Of a stretch of DNA of 64,000 nucleotides, positions 33,076 to 45,048 are shown in pieces (the first letter of the stretch is position 1; the number at the start of each line of letters is the position of its first letter). A program made the translations under genes and the position numbers. The DNA is from Dactylorhiza incarnata (taxonomy: Eukaryota > Streptophyta > Magnoliopsida > Asparagales > Orchidaceae), in assembly GCA_033032865.1 (NCBI GenBank), contig JAWHQI010000040.1, forward strand, positions 8,911,001 to 8,975,000, in the 5' to 3' direction. The notes beneath the pieces are model-generated. The model was given only the letters and a program-made list of their open reading frames with translations, had not been told where the DNA came from and made no database searches.

Positions 33076-34605
33076 CTAATGAATAAGAGATTTAGGTATC
33101 CAAAGTTGACCATGTGGGATGGTTCCTATGGGTACCCAAATACATCGTGATGGCTTTTGAGAAGATAATGATGAATGAGCCCTTTTAATTAATGTTGATG
33201 TATCATTTTTCTTTAAGGGTCTCCATTCATATCTTGGTGGTTTACATTTCAAATTCATATTATGATTATGTGACATCTTTATATGATTATATTTGTTTGA
33301 AAAATAATTCATTTGCGATTTAAGTTTATTCAAATTATTTTTCAAAATAGATTGATGTTGATAATCATAATAAATTTTATTACATGGATTCTTTGAAAGT
33401 TTATAAGAGTGAGTGTCTTTCTTTAGAAGTGATTGTTGAAAGAGTGGGTTACAATATGTTTTAAATGATTGATTCTTCTTTTGATGATTTTCATTTCCAC
33501 TCTTTCTTATAGACATACTCTTATAATATGAAGGATAATATTTTATATTTTGATTTTCATGAAAAGGAGTTTTTAAATTTGAGTCATGATTGAAAATATA
33601 TTGAGACTTATAATAATGACTCTTAAGAATTTTGTGAGGATCATAATTCTTTTTGAAACTAAACTCCTTTTGATTTAATGTGTGAAAATGATCCTTTTTA
33701 GAAATAATTTTGTAAGTTAATTTATCCTTGTTATTTAAAATCTTATGATGAAATTCATTACATGACATTTGAAATTTTTCAACAAAAGATTTTAATTGTA
33801 TTAACTTACAAGTTAAAGCATCATTTTCAACTAACAATTTTTCATTATGTTCTTTAGAAACTAAGAGCCCTTTTTCAATTTCCTTGAATTTTTCTTTTAA
33901 TAGATTGCAATCTAAACAAGGAATATGAATTTTATCTAAAGAGCATGAAAGAGAATTTAACACATCAATATTTGATTCTACGTTATCGTTTGCTTTTAAA
34001 GATTTATTTTCTAAACGTAATTTGGAATTAGCAATTTTTAACTTTAAAATTTTACGTTTAGCAATTTTAAGCATACGAAATGTAGAAATAGAATTTTTTA
34101 CAAAAAGAGAAGATTTAGATTTTCTTACCTTGCAATAGTTTCCGTCTTCTCTTTTGCTTGATGTGTTGCCAACAAATGAGTCCAATATTGTGACGTTGTA
34201 TTTTTCTTCCTCCAAGCATGAGTCCTCATCGATTTCTTCTCTTGGATCCATAAGGAATTCCTCTTGTTTATCATCTGTAGAAGGAAGACTATAAGTATTC
34301 TCAAGAAATTTCCAAACTTCATAAGCAGTAGGAAGTGTATAAATTAGTTTGAAAATATTTTGATGCAATGCACAATATAGACTATTCATTGATTTGGCAT
34401 TTAAAAACATTTCATTTTTATTTAAAGTACTTGGGGGTATTTTAATAGTAATATTCCATACTTCCATATCCAAAGACTTAAGAAATTTTTCCATAAGAAA
34501 TTTCCACCCATTATAATTTTTCCCTTCAAATAAAGGTGGTGTTAAAGATTTTTCATTTATAAGAAAATTTCCCCTATTAGTAGAAGCGAGATCATGAGAC
34601 GCCAT
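33076..34605 (-). CDS. Gag of gag-only Sirevirus
   Basis: Intact 509-codon ORF starting shortly after the PBS. Residues 19-60 (LTPPLFEGKNYNGWKFLMEK and on) match the N-terminal region of copia gag proteins. Residues ~65-110 (YCALHQNIFKLIYTLPTAYE, VWKFLENTYS) continue it. After an acidic linker come coiled-coil segments at ~175-210 and ~235-275. The C terminus CIWVPIGTIPHGQLWIPKSL resembles the gag-pol junction of Sireviruses. I see no CCHC knuckle, and the usual middle of gag seems deleted around residues 110-130. It could supply structural protein if expressed, with enzymes from relatives. Confidence 0.8.
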   Translation of the reverse strand: MASHDLASTNRGNFLINEKSLTPPLFEGKNYNGWKFLMEKFLKSLDMEVWNITIKIPPSTLNKNEMFLNAKSMNSLYCALHQNIFKLIYTLPTAYEVWKFLENTYSLPSTDDKQEEFLMDPREEIDEDSCLEEEKYNVTILDSFVGNTSSKREDGNYCKVRKSKSSLFVKNSISTFRMLKIAKRKILKLKIANSKLRLENKSLKANDNVESNIDVLNSLSCSLDKIHIPCLDCNLLKEKFKEIEKGLLVSKEHNEKLLVENDALTCKLIQLKSFVEKFQMSCNEFHHKILNNKDKLTYKIISKKDHFHTLNQKEFSFKKNYDPHKILKSHYYKSQYIFNHDSNLKTPFHENQNIKYYPSYYKSMSIRKSGNENHQKKNQSFKTYCNPLFQQSLLKKDTHSYKLSKNPCNKIYYDYQHQSILKNNLNKLKSQMNYFSNKYNHIKMSHNHNMNLKCKPPRYEWRPLKKNDTSTLIKRAHSSLSSQKPSRCIWVPIGTIPHGQLWIPKSLIH

Positions 34606-34639
34606 TATTCCTGGTTTTTAAACCGTTTGGAATAACCTA

Positions 34640-34652
34640 CCTCTGATACCAA
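34640..34652 (-). other. Gag-only Sirevirus primer-binding site
   Basis: Sense TTGGTATCAGAGG, the tRNA-iMet type of copia elements, immediately 3' of the 5' LTR. Confidence 0.85.
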
Positions 34653-34653
34653 T

Positions 34654-36060
34654 TGTTGGATCGTACGACGCCCTTAGAGGGGGGGGGGGGGGGGTGAATA
34701 AGGGAATAAAATTCTTTCTATAATTTTCAAGATAATTACTAAATTGTTTTATGATGAAGGAGATTGAAATAAACAATTTAGATTTAGAATTGAAAACTTA
34801 GAACACAATATAGTAGAGATTACGCCAAATGATACAAATCAAGTAAACACAAAAGAGACATGATTATATTATATGAAAAAGTGTTTACATAAATTTGATT
34901 TCTATATCGCTAGAAATCGGAGGCGTACAAATGTAAATTTCTTTTTGTTTACCAATCCTTCTCCCAAGGATCGGAAGGCTATCACTTGTCTCTCCCTAGA
35001 CCAAGCCCAAGCCTATCCTCTAGATCTTCCCAAGATCTAGACGTAGCACACAAGGCCACGATTTCCCACCAAGCCACGCAAGGACTTGGACGCTCCGCAC
35101 AAGGAAGCGATTTTCCCCTAAGCCACGCAAGGACTTAGACGCTCCGCACAAGGAAGCGATTTTCCCTACCAATACAAAGTAAAATGTATATAAATGAAAA
35201 TACAAGATAAAATAAGAACTCCCTAGAAATTCAGATCTCTGAAAGGAAGGTTGAAGCCTTGAGATGATCCTTGATGTAGAAGCGCGTCCGATCTCGTCTT
35301 CAATTTCAAACCTTCTCAGCATAAATGGGAGTTCATGAGGTTCTGGAGCTCTCTGGATGGAATGCACTCAGGAAGGGACTTGAAATTCTGAAGGGTTGGA
35401 ATGCACGAACACAAGGTGTCTTTTTATAGAAAAGCGCTGTCGAAAATTCCGACAGTGACTGTCGGAATTTTCCGACAGCGTTAAACTGCCGCTGGAGTGC
35501 CGTCGTGGGTGGAGTCGTGGGCAGTTGCTGTAACCGTCGAGCTGTCGCCTGGGCGACATCGATGTCGGATTTTCGATAGTGCAAAACTGCCGATCGTGGG
35601 TGGAGTCGTGGAGGGAAGTAGTTGTAACTTCTCTGCTGTCGCCTGGGCGACATTGACTGTCGCCTGGGCGACATTGACTGTCGCCTGGGCGACATTGACT
35701 GTCGCCTGGGCGACATTGACTGTCGCCTGGGCGATAGTGACTGTCGCCTGGGCGACATCTCCTCTTCATTTTTGCCATCCGAAACTTCTCCAGACTGTAG
35801 ATTGAGTCGTTCTCATCTCCGAAATGGGGTGGCACATTCTGTAACTCTTCCTGGATTGAAAGTTATGACCATTTTAAGATCAGCACACAAAACTCATCCA
35901 ACCTGAGACTTGTCGTTCTCGGATCATGCCCATGAACGAGGACTTGTCTCCTCATTGAACCTGTACAACCTGGCCACTATAAACACACAAAAGACTAGAT
36001 CAAATACATCATGGTATTTGTTATTCTCAAACCAAGAGATGCGAAAAGCAAGCTCCAACA
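34654..36060 (-). repeat. Gag-only Sirevirus 5' LTR
   Basis: Nearly identical to 27249-28625. Visible differences are a G16 run (34679-34694) instead of G7, six instead of five 21 bp palindrome units (starts 35637 to 35742), and scattered substitutions, for example in the first palindrome (35438-35454). Confidence 0.93.
35420..35757 (-). promoter_or_regulatory. LTR promoter with two palindrome types (5' LTR copy)
   Basis: TATA box CTATAAAAAG at 35429-35420, an 8 bp gap, then the first palindrome at 35438-35454. Six TGTCGCCTGGGCGACA-type units start at 35637, 35658, 35679, 35700, 35721 and 35742; the unit at 35721 has a GATA end. This is the LTR that would drive the element. Confidence 0.75.
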
Positions 36061-37231
36061 CTTTCTCCCCCTCAGCCAAGGACATCCCCTTGGCAAACTC
36101 TAACTGAGCACCAAAACTGCCCATCTCCATAGAATCTGATTTCTCAGAAGGAACAGATTCATGATCTGCGAAGTCTTCACTATGTTCTGAATTATAAGCA
36201 AACTCTGCAGGGGATCTTCTTGAGTCTTCTAACATAGCAGCTTCATCTTCAGCAGCAGATTTCCCTTGACCTTCCAGGTCAGGAACAGTATCAGGAACAG
36301 CAGGACTAACTGGATCAACATACACTAGATCAGTTTCACTGGGAGGAATTTCCTTTGAAGCAGCACCACTTGCAACAATGTCTCTTGGGGTTGGAGGCTC
36401 CCCCTCAACATGTTCACCTCTGCCCTGATCAGGAGCAGTACTAGGTCCACTACACCTTGAGGGTTGACCTTCTTCATGAGTCCTATTCTCATTCTGCACA
36501 GGGTCCTCATCATCACTAACAACATTCTTGACTCCACCCTTTGGAATGACCCTTTCCCATTTGGAGAAAATAGAGGAGTTGATTTTCTTAGTGTGATGGA
36601 TGGGGATACCTCTTCCAAGATTGAAAAAATCTGGATTACTACCATTCAGCAACAAACTAATAATTCTTCCAAAATTTGGGGCATGAAAGCTGTCTTTAAT
36701 TTTCTCAAAAAGAACTTCACCAAAATTAAAACTCTTTCTACAAATAATAGCTGTGTGAATCTTAAAGGATTCTTCAGATAGGTAGTCATGTGAACCTACC
36801 TTACACAATAAGACTTTTCCTAAAATATCATACAGAAGCTTACCTCCGTCATTCATGAATTTTCTTCTTATCTTTGAACCTTCATCAAGAATGCCACAGA
36901 ATCTTTTGGCCTGGAGAAAGTCTTCTACATACACTTCTTCTGATTCGACTTTAGGCATCCTCAAGATCCTGTTGATACCACTAGCTTTCAAAACTATTTT
37001 ACAAGACCTGATGCAGCTCTTTATCTTCTTGCCTTGACTAGAGATTTTTGCATTTCTGTAGAACTCAAGAACGTCTTGTTCGAGAATTTTAGCCGGCTCT
37101 ACCAAGACATAACTGAGCCCGGCGACATCAAGCATCAAAATAATGTTTCTGAACTCATCTGAAGCAGTTCGAAAGCTACCTCGCACCAGCTCTCCACCTG
37201 AATGCAGACCTCCAGCGGCTTTGGGCGCCAT
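36061..37231 (-). pseudogene. Env-like ORF of Sirevirus, N-terminal half
   Basis: Starts at ATG 37231, 264 bp after the pol stop, and stays open to the insertion site. Counting one target-duplication copy, the two halves total 2205 bp, divisible by three, so the insertion split a ~734-residue ORF without other visible damage. The N-terminal ~240 residues form a globular region (FRNIILMLDVAGLSYVLVE, DVLEFYRNAKI, SFNFGEVLFEKI) that recalls plant transposon-associated proteins of unknown function. The rest is acidic and Pro/Ser-rich (DDEDPVQNENRTHEEGQPS). Confidence 0.78.
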
Positions 37232-37494
37232 CGAGCTTGACGAAATCGGGGAAGAGAAACAGTGTTTTCTCGAGGGAGACGGAGAGATGGGAAGGGTTTC
37301 ACGGAAGAGTGCGTGAAATCACGTGTTCTCCTTGTTTATATATATATAAAATAAATTTAAGCGCGTACCTGATTTCACGGATGGCTCTTCGGATCCAATA
37401 AATTGTATTTAATAATAAGATTTCAAGGAGACGTGTCCGAGAAGATAAAAGAAATTGACCCGTGATATCTCGTGAAATTCCAATATTCTTGTCC

Positions 37495-40400
37495 TCATGA
37501 TTCCTTGTTAAGCATTCCAAGTTCCATTTTAAAGAAATTGAACTTGGTCTCGTCCAGAGGCTTCGTAAAAATATCAACAATTTGTTTGTCAGTATTAACA
37601 TATAACAAATTAATATCCTCACTCTCAACATGTTCCCGGATGAAGTGGTAGCGAAGCTCGATGTGCTTCGTTCTGCTGTGAGAGACTGGATTATTTGCTA
37701 TGGCAATAACACTTGAGGAGTCACAGAACATGGGTATTTCTGTGAGCTTTAAATTATAGTCCTCAAGCTGATTCTTTATCCACAAAAGTTGTGCACAGTA
37801 ACTGCCGACAGAGATATACTCCGATTCAGCAGTTGATATTGCAACACAATTTTGCTTCTTGCTACTCCATGACACAAGCCTTTTCCCCAAGAATTGGCAA
37901 GTTCCTGAAGTACTCTTTCTATCATCTTTGCTACCTGCAAAATCAGTATCTGAAAAACCAATTAGTTCAAAATCATTGCTTCTCGGGTACCATAAGCTGA
38001 GATTTGGTGTACCCTTAAGGTATCTCAAAATCCTCTTTGCAGCGACATAATGAGATTCCTTACAGTTCACCTGGTACCTGGCACAAACACATGTTGAAAA
38101 CATTATATCGGGCCTACTGGCAGTAAGGTAGAGCAAGGACCCAATTATGCTTCTGTACTTGGTTTCATCAAAAGGTTTCCCTTTTTCATCCTTGTCCAGA
38201 GACATACTTGAGCCCATTGGAGTCCTCATAGAGGTTGCACTCTCCATTCCAAATTTCTTAAGGAGCTCTTTGGTGAACTTAGTCTGAGAGATGAAGATTC
38301 CATCTTCAGATTGGTGCACCTGGAGTCCTAAGAAATATTTCAGCTCTCCCATGCTGCTCATTCCAAACTTACCTTGCATCAAGTTATAAAACTTTTTGCA
38401 AAGTTTGTCATCTGTAGAACCAAATATAATATCATCGACATAGATTTGCACAAGCAAAATCTCGCCTTTTACTTCCCTAAGAAACAATGACTTATCTATT
38501 GTTCCTCTTGTGAATTTGTTCTCAAGAAGGAACCTAGACAATGTCTCATACCAGGCTCGGGGTGCCTGTTTGAGACCATACAAAGCTTTATGTAGATAAT
38601 ATACATGATCAGGAAAGTTAGAATCTACAAAACCTGGAGGCTGAGCTACATATACTTCCTCTTTAAGGTCTCCATTCAGGAAGGCTGACTTCACATCCAT
38701 CTAGAAAACCTTAAGGCCCTTATATACAGCATAGGCCAGAAATAATCTGATGGCTTCAAGTCTTGGTATTGGTGCAAAGGTCTGATCAAAATCAATCCAT
38801 TCTTCTTGCCTGTATCCTTGTGCAACCAGTCTTGCTTTGTTCTTTGTAATGATGCCCTTTTCATCAAGCTTGTTCCGGTAGACCCATTTGGTTCCAATCA
38901 CATTTTGTCCTTTGGGTCTTGGTACTAACTCCCAAACTTTACATCTCTTGAATTGGTTGAGCTCTTCTTGCATAGCAAGGATCCAAGATGGATCGGTGTT
39001 TGCTTCTTCAAACTTCTTCGGCTCAATCTGTGAAAGAAAATTTAAATGTAAAACTTCGTTAGTTGTACCTCTTCTCGTTAGAACTCTGCTTGAAGGATCT
39101 TCGATAATCTGATTAGCTGGATGATCTCTTGAATATCTGACTCCCAAGTTATTTGCATTTTTAGGAGCAACTTGAGGTTCAGCCACCTCTGGAATATCTT
39201 CTTCTTCATGAACTTCTTGTTCATCTTCAGAGTGATCCGAGATCTCTTCTGCCAACTTTGGTGCATCATCTGTGGTTTTTACTCCATCTTGCATAGAGAG
39301 TTCCTTTAGCTTTTCACCTGCATCTTCAATGAACACACTAGACGAGTTGCTATGCAGTAGGCTCGTCTCATCAAATACAACATGGACTGTGTCCTCTACC
39401 ACCAGAGTTTTCTTATTGAAAATCCTATATGCCTTACTATGGCTACTATATCCTACGAAAATACCTTCAAAACATTTTTCACTAAACTTGGTTGTAGGAT
39501 GCTTCCCATTGTTAAGTACATATCATTTACTGCCAAAAATTCTAAAATATGAAATCTTTGGTTTTCTGCCCTTTAGAATATCATATGGGGTCTTACGATG
39601 GTTCTTATTGATGAGTGCTCTATTTTGCACATGGCAAGCTGTGTTGATAGCTTCTGCCCATAAATATTCTGGAAGAGCAGAATCACTCAACATAGACCTG
39701 CCAGCTTCTATGAGGGTTCTATTATTTCTCTCGGCTACTCTATTTTGCTGTGGAGTACGAGGAGAGGAAAACTCATGGGAGATACCTTGACTTTCACAAA
39801 ACTCTGTCATGGCCCCAAACTGAAATTCTGTTCCATGGTCACTTCTGATTTTGACCACTGAACAGTCAAGTTCATTCTGAATAAGCTTGACAAAATTAGT
39901 GAATATGCCGAAGGTTTCTGTCTTAGGTTTTAGAAAGAACACCCATGCAAACCGGGAATAATCATCAACAATAACCAAGGTGTAAGCTTTCCCACCTAAG
40001 CTTCTAACTGACATTGGACCAAATAAATCCATATGCAGCAGATGAAGACATCTGGTAGAATTATTGCCAATTATGCTCTTAAAGCTAGCCTTTGCTTTCT
40101 TACCCATTTGGCAAGCATGGCAAGGGCTTTCTTTAATGCATTTAACTTTGGGGGCATCCCTTACCAAGTTGTAATAAAATAACATAGATATAGTTTTGAA
40201 ATTAATATGTGCTAATCTCTTGTACCATTGGTCACAAAGAGATGCACTATCTTTGGCAACAAAACACACTGGGGTAGAAGACTGTAAATATATAAAATCT
40301 AAACAGTAAATACCACTACTCCTAGAGCCTGTTAAAATAGTTTCCGCAGACACGGACATCTTTATCAGGCATCTATCTCTAAAGAACTCAACGGTATGGC

Positions 40401-42807
40401 CTTTGTCACACAGTTGGCTTATGCTAATCAGATTGTATTTTAATCCTTTCACATGAGCTACACGTGTGAAAACGACTGAGCCGTTGGTTATTGAACCATA
40501 GCCTATAATAATACCTCGTTCAGATCCGCCAAACTTTACTTTAGGCCCGTTCTCAACTGGAACATAATCCTGAAGTAATCTTCTTCTCCCAGTCATGTGC
40601 CGAGAGCAACCACTATCCAAATACTAGATAGGAATTTCGTTGGCCTTTGGACATTCCTGCAAACATGATCAATACCCCTTAGGAACCCAAACATTTTTGG
40701 GCCCTTGGTTCCTTGTTAGTGGAACACCACTTGGAATATTAACTTTGCAAGTGGTCGGTCTTGCACTGTTAACTCGTGGAGTTCTTGGCACAGTATGATT
40801 GAACCAACAATCTATGACAAAATGACCAATTTTGCCACAGCACCAGCATTCAAATCTATTGTATCTCCTCTTTGTGTTCTGCTGAGCCTTTTGAACGGGT
40901 GGCTTTGCAGGAGGAGCAACCTTGGAGGTAGAAGCCTCGTTGGTGCAACATACACAATTCTTAGGCACAATAGGCTTGACCTGCGGTGCTTTCTTAACAT
41001 TTGATCCATGAACGAATGGTCCATGATGCTTCAATTGAACTTCCTCATAAGGAGCCTTGAGGGAGCTAGAACCAAGGTTTCTGGGTCTGGTCCACACTGA
41101 GTTCACCTTGGCAGGCTCAACATGGGTTGGTCTGCTGAAGTGACCATACATGCTCTCAAAATCATAGGTGTTTGTAGGAAAAATCACCTTCTTGAAAGTT
41201 GGAGCACACTATGGACCCTTACCCTTTGCTTTAGCAGCTCTTCTTTTGGCTGACTTACTTAGGTTCTTTTCAGCAGCATGGCCCAAACCACTACTACCAG
41301 AACCAGCAGTGAAAGTGTCTATGATAGGCAAAACTGTCTTGGGCTTAGAGAAGTTCATTGTGATCTTCTTTTCAGCCTCAAGCTGTTTCGTCAAATCATT
41401 GATAATTTCACTCTTCTGAATGCCTGCTGAGGTGGCCTCGGAGAGAGCAGCCTTCAAGGATAAGATTTCATCCCTGAGTAAGTTAGATTCTTCAATCTCC
41501 TTTCTCAGGTTTGATTCTTGATCCTTTAGGGATTGAATCTCCTTTGATTGAGTTTTAACAAGCTTTCGACACTTATTAAACCCCTTCAACATTTCCTCAT
41601 GCTTAGCAGTCAACTCAGAATCCTCTTCCGAATAGTAGTTTTCATTTGCATCAGATGTCGTTTCTGAACATGAAAGAGGTGTAGAAGATAATACCTGACC
41701 GGTGAAAGGAACAACATCTTTGTCATCATCTGACATGGCCATTAGACTATAGAAGTAGTCTTTTGTGAGACCTTTTCCTCTATATTGACCAAATTGGTCT
41801 TCTGTATCAGGTTGAGCCATCAATCCAAAGAATGCCTCTTCATCTGAGTTAGACTCATTTGTGTCACTATCACTCAGAGTCTTGGACTTCTTGGCAACAA
41901 AACTCTTCTCCTCTTTCTTCTTTCCTTTGTAGGACTTCTTTTCTTCTTTTCTCGAAGATTCCTTCTTCTTGTGTGTGCAATCAGCTATCATGTGCCCTGG
42001 CTTTTTACAACAATAACAAACGGGTTCAGTATAATCATGTTTGTTCGGTTTAGAACCATACCTGTCGTTTCTGTCACGGTGTGATCTCCTGTGATCTCTT
42101 GAGGAAGATGAGCCTTTTCTCGTTTGTCTCCTCTTGTTAAGCAACTTTTTGAATTGCTTAGAGAGGAGGGAGAATTCTCCTTCAGATAGTTCTGATTCTT
42201 CAGAAGTGTTTTCAGCTTTATCCTCAGAAGACTCATCTCTCACAGGGGACAGGGCCCTGCTTCTCCGGGAGCTTTCAACGTTTAGAGCAATGGGCTTTTC
42301 CTTGCCAGAGTTCCTACTGCTTTCCTCTTCTGACTTCCTAATATTCAACTTCAGTTCATGGGAAAGCAGCTTCCCATATAGAATCTGTGGCTCCGTAGTA
42401 GCCAACTTACCATATTCTCGGATAGCTATCACCTTGGGGTCCCATTCCTTAGACAGGGATCTAAGGAATTTATCATTCAGCTCACCCATGGTGAATTCCC
42501 TTCCATAGTTTCTCAAACCATTTACGATCTTGAAGAATCTTTCGTAAGTGTCAGAAATTGTGTCTTTGCCTTGTTGCTTGAAGGCTTCATATTCTAGGTT
42601 CAGCAAAGATTTCCTGTCATCTCGAACTTCTTCAGTACCTTCCATTAGAACCACAATAGAATCCCACATCTCTTTTGCAGATTTGCAATGAATCAGATTT
42701 TGTAGCATTGAATCATCAACTGCACCTGCTATGATGTGCTTTGCTTTCTTGTCCAGAGTGACAAGTGCAATTTCATCCTTTGTCATATCCATTAGTTTCT
42801 TTGGCAC
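37495..42807 (-). pseudogene. Sirevirus gag-pol
   Basis: One 1771-codon frame covers gag (from about residue 70 of the protein) through RNase H. Gag has UBN2-type sequence (SAKEMWDSIVVLMEG, GRLN-like ELNDKFLRSL) and a CYCCKKPGHMIADC knuckle near 42000; a second knuckle, CWCCGKIGHFVIDC, is near 40830. Protease DSGCSRHMTG is intact (about 40585-40620). Integrase has CHACQMGKKAKASF, HMDLFGPMS and TPQQNRVAERNN. RT has YVDD near 38440, then RNase H (SDTDFAGSKDDRKSTSG). Stops interrupt at 41209 (TAG), 40669 (TGA), 40624 (TAG), 39523 (TGA) and 38701 (TAG). A frameshift near 42800 detaches the gag start (43004-42792). Confidence 0.93.
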
Positions 42808-43004
42808 CTTTTGGTGGGATCAATGGTAGAAGCAACTGTAGGAATGACGGGACCTTCCTTAACTATCTGGGAGATTCGGGGATCATTTGCTTCCATGTAG
42901 AAAATAACTCTTTCTTTCCACATGGGGAAATTTTCCTTAGTGCAAACTGGGAGCTTGGAGGAAAACCTTTCCATGCCTTTGTCCATAGAGAGAGATCTTG
43001 ACAA
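42792..43004 (-). pseudogene. Sirevirus gag N terminus, frameshifted
   Basis: Opens at ATG 43004, 47 bp inside the PBS. It contains TKENFPMWKERVIFYMEAND, the N-terminal copia gag motif, and runs out of frame at about 42800, where the main gag-pol frame takes over. Confidence 0.8.
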
Positions 43005-43050
43005 CGAAGAGGGATCTTTAATCTAGGTGTTAACCTCTTAAAGACAACCT

Positions 43051-43064
43051 CGCTTTGATACCAA
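43051..43064 (-). other. Sirevirus primer-binding site
   Basis: Sense TTGGTATCAAAGCG directly after the 5' LTR; one mismatch to the tRNA-iMet complement TGGTATCAGAGC. Confidence 0.82.
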
Positions 43065-43065
43065 T

Positions 43066-44577
43066 TGAAAGAAATCGTTGTCTACCTAAATCACCTAAAG
43101 GGGGGGGGGGGGGGGGGGGGTGAATAGGTGATCTCTACTGCGATTACGGAATAAAAATTAAGTACACACACAACAAGAAAAATCACAGCACAGAGACACA
43201 AGATTTATAGAGGTTCCCCAAGGTGGGTACTCCTCTCTCCCGCTTCTCCTATCTAGCACTTCGGGCTAGCGTCGGCAACTTCGCCAAAACTCAGATTTAT
43301 CAACAAATCCTACACTCGGAGACAACGGCTCCTACAAACTCGGAGAACAACCTCTCCTACAAAAGCACTCAGAGATAAACTCCTACAGCTCGGAGCAAAA
43401 TACTCCTACAAAATAACTCGGAGAAAAATCTCCTACAAGAATCAAATAGAGTTTGAAATAAAATACTTCTATTAAATCTCAACAGAGATTAACTTCAGAT
43501 CTTGGAAAAACCGAGTCTTCTTCTTCCTTGAGAACGAAAGCTTGGATCTTCAAAGATTTGGAAGAAAGAAAACTCGGCAAACCTGATCTGAATAGGCCCT
43601 TTGATTTTCTTGAAAAGATCTTCAAAAATATGGAGCAACAAATAAATCAAAAGCCTTCTTATCTGAGAAATCTCTAACAACACTGAAGAACGAGTCTTGA
43701 GGGCGCAGAAGTTAGATCTCAGAAAAACTTGTTCAGCGAGCAAGAAGGAAGACGGCTGGGTTCTTCTCTTTCAATCAGGTTGAATAATTAATTTTTTACC
43801 CTAAAAATAAGAGATTATTTATAGGAGGAACTCCAACGGCTAGGGTGACAGACAGGGAATGATCGACACGTGTGCTGCACATGGCGGCCAACCCTAATTT
43901 TAAAAAACGAAACATATTTTTGAAATCCGTCTGTCCGTCATTCGCCGAGACTTCACGTGAACATTCGACGAATTGACTTAGCCATTAAAAAGATTGAACA
44001 ACCCATGAAATGCACCTTCTATTTTCATTCGTCGGGATTCGTCGGGAGTTCTCGAGAACTTTCGACGAATTGACTTAGCCGTACAATTTCCTTCACAAAG
44101 CTGCCTTTTTGACTTCTGTCAGCATTCGTCGATATTCGTCGGGAGTTCACGAGAACATTCGACGAATGGACTTAGCCACAGGAATTTCTTCTTTCAACTA
44201 GAGATTTGGCTTCTGTCTGGATTCGTCGGGAGTCATCGGGACTTCACGTGACATCTCGACGAATTGACTCAGCAAAAATTCCTTTTCTTCTGAAAACCTG
44301 CTCCACTCCTCAAACTTGAAAGCCTTCAGTTATGAGAATATGAAGTGCACCCCAAAAGAGAGATTACACATGGACCAACACTTTGTTCTACACAATGAGG
44401 GATTACATTGTCTAGAACTGTGTTTGGTGATCCATTGCAACCTGACTTTGGTGTGCACTTAGCATTAATACCTGTCACAACACATTTAAAGAGAATTCAT
44501 CAAATATATACTCAATTCAATTTAGTTCACTAGGGGACACCTTCAAATCCAGATGATTGTGGATACAATACCCAACA
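43066..44577 (-). repeat. Sirevirus 5' LTR
   Basis: 1512 bp, close to identical with 24238-25748 by reading. It has a G21 run at 43100-43120 in the ATCACCTA/TAGGTGAT stem (43090-43132), TATA near 43823-43815 and the four ATTCGTCG palindromes between about 43940 and 44264. Confidence 0.92.
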
Positions 44578-44925
44578 GAAACCACATGTATTGCGCATGA
44601 GATGGACCAAATGCACAAAATTTGTGTGGTTTGCGCATAGCAGCGCATGAGATGACCAAATTTCAGCATAAAAATTGAATGGTCTGCGTATTGCAAAGCA
44701 TTAGATCATGCTAAATTTCCGCAAAATTAAATGATTGGTTTGCGTATAACCATAAAATAAAATCGGAAAAAAATGTAAAAGATAAAGGGAAAAATTGATG
44801 GTCTGCGTATGACTATAAAATGAATACGAATTAAATATAAAGGATAAAAGGAAAAATAGATGGAGGAGCAAAATATTCCTCCAACTACTAATTTTGGGAT
44901 TTAATAAATATAAAAGAAATAAAAA

Positions 44926-45048
44926 AAATAACTAGAGGGTGCATTATGCTTTATTAATGACTTTAAAGGGTAAAAAATGCCAAAGTTTAAATATAAGAGC
45001 GCAAAGTGCCACAGAACCCTAATTGAAGGGTGCAAAGTGCAAAACCCC
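44926..45048. repeat. MULE right terminal inverted repeat
   Basis: Reverse complement begins GGGGGTTTTGCACTTTGCAC and ends near TAATGCACCCTCTAG, matching 15699-15822. Followed by CCTTTTGAG (45049-45057), the right target duplication. Confidence 0.65.

Larger units (their letters stand above)
27249..36060 (-). mobile_element. Gag-only Sirevirus nested in env-like ORF
   Basis: LTRs of 1377 bp (27249-28625) and 1407 bp (34654-36060) are flanked by a perfect CTTTC duplication (27244-27248 and 36061-36065). PBS, one gag ORF and polypurine tracts are present, but the 4.45 kb between the gag stop and the 3' LTR holds no pol domain. Its LTR, PPT and 3' non-coding blocks match the element at 56251 onward, which has pol. 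It is therefore a non-autonomous relative. Confidence 0.93.
24238..44577 (-). mobile_element. Sirevirus (Ty1/copia) with env-like ORF
   Basis: Minus-strand element with ~1.51 kb LTRs, PBS, one long gag-pol frame and a downstream env-like ORF, the Sirevirus layout. Flanking AAAAC (24233-24237) and GAAAC (44578-44582) fit a 5 bp target duplication with one mismatch. Length is 20.3 kb including the 8.8 kb element nested at 27249-36060, hence about 11.5 kb of its own. Five in-frame stops in gag-pol make it defective. Confidence 0.9.
15699..45048 (+). mobile_element. Mutator-like DNA transposon carrying three nested retroelements
   Basis: The left end 15699-15822 and the reverse complement of the right end 44926-45048 align along about 120 bp (TTTGGCA, CACCCTT, AATTAG, CACTTTG, GCATA-TGCACCCT words in order). 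The 9 bp duplicated target fits Mutator-like elements. Own sequence is 15699-16679, 21320-24237 and 44583-45048, about 4.4 kb, with a decayed MuDR-type transposase gene on the plus strand. The remaining ~25 kb are later insertions: copia 16680-21319, Sirevirus 24238-44577 and, inside that, 27249-36060. Confidence 0.75.
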
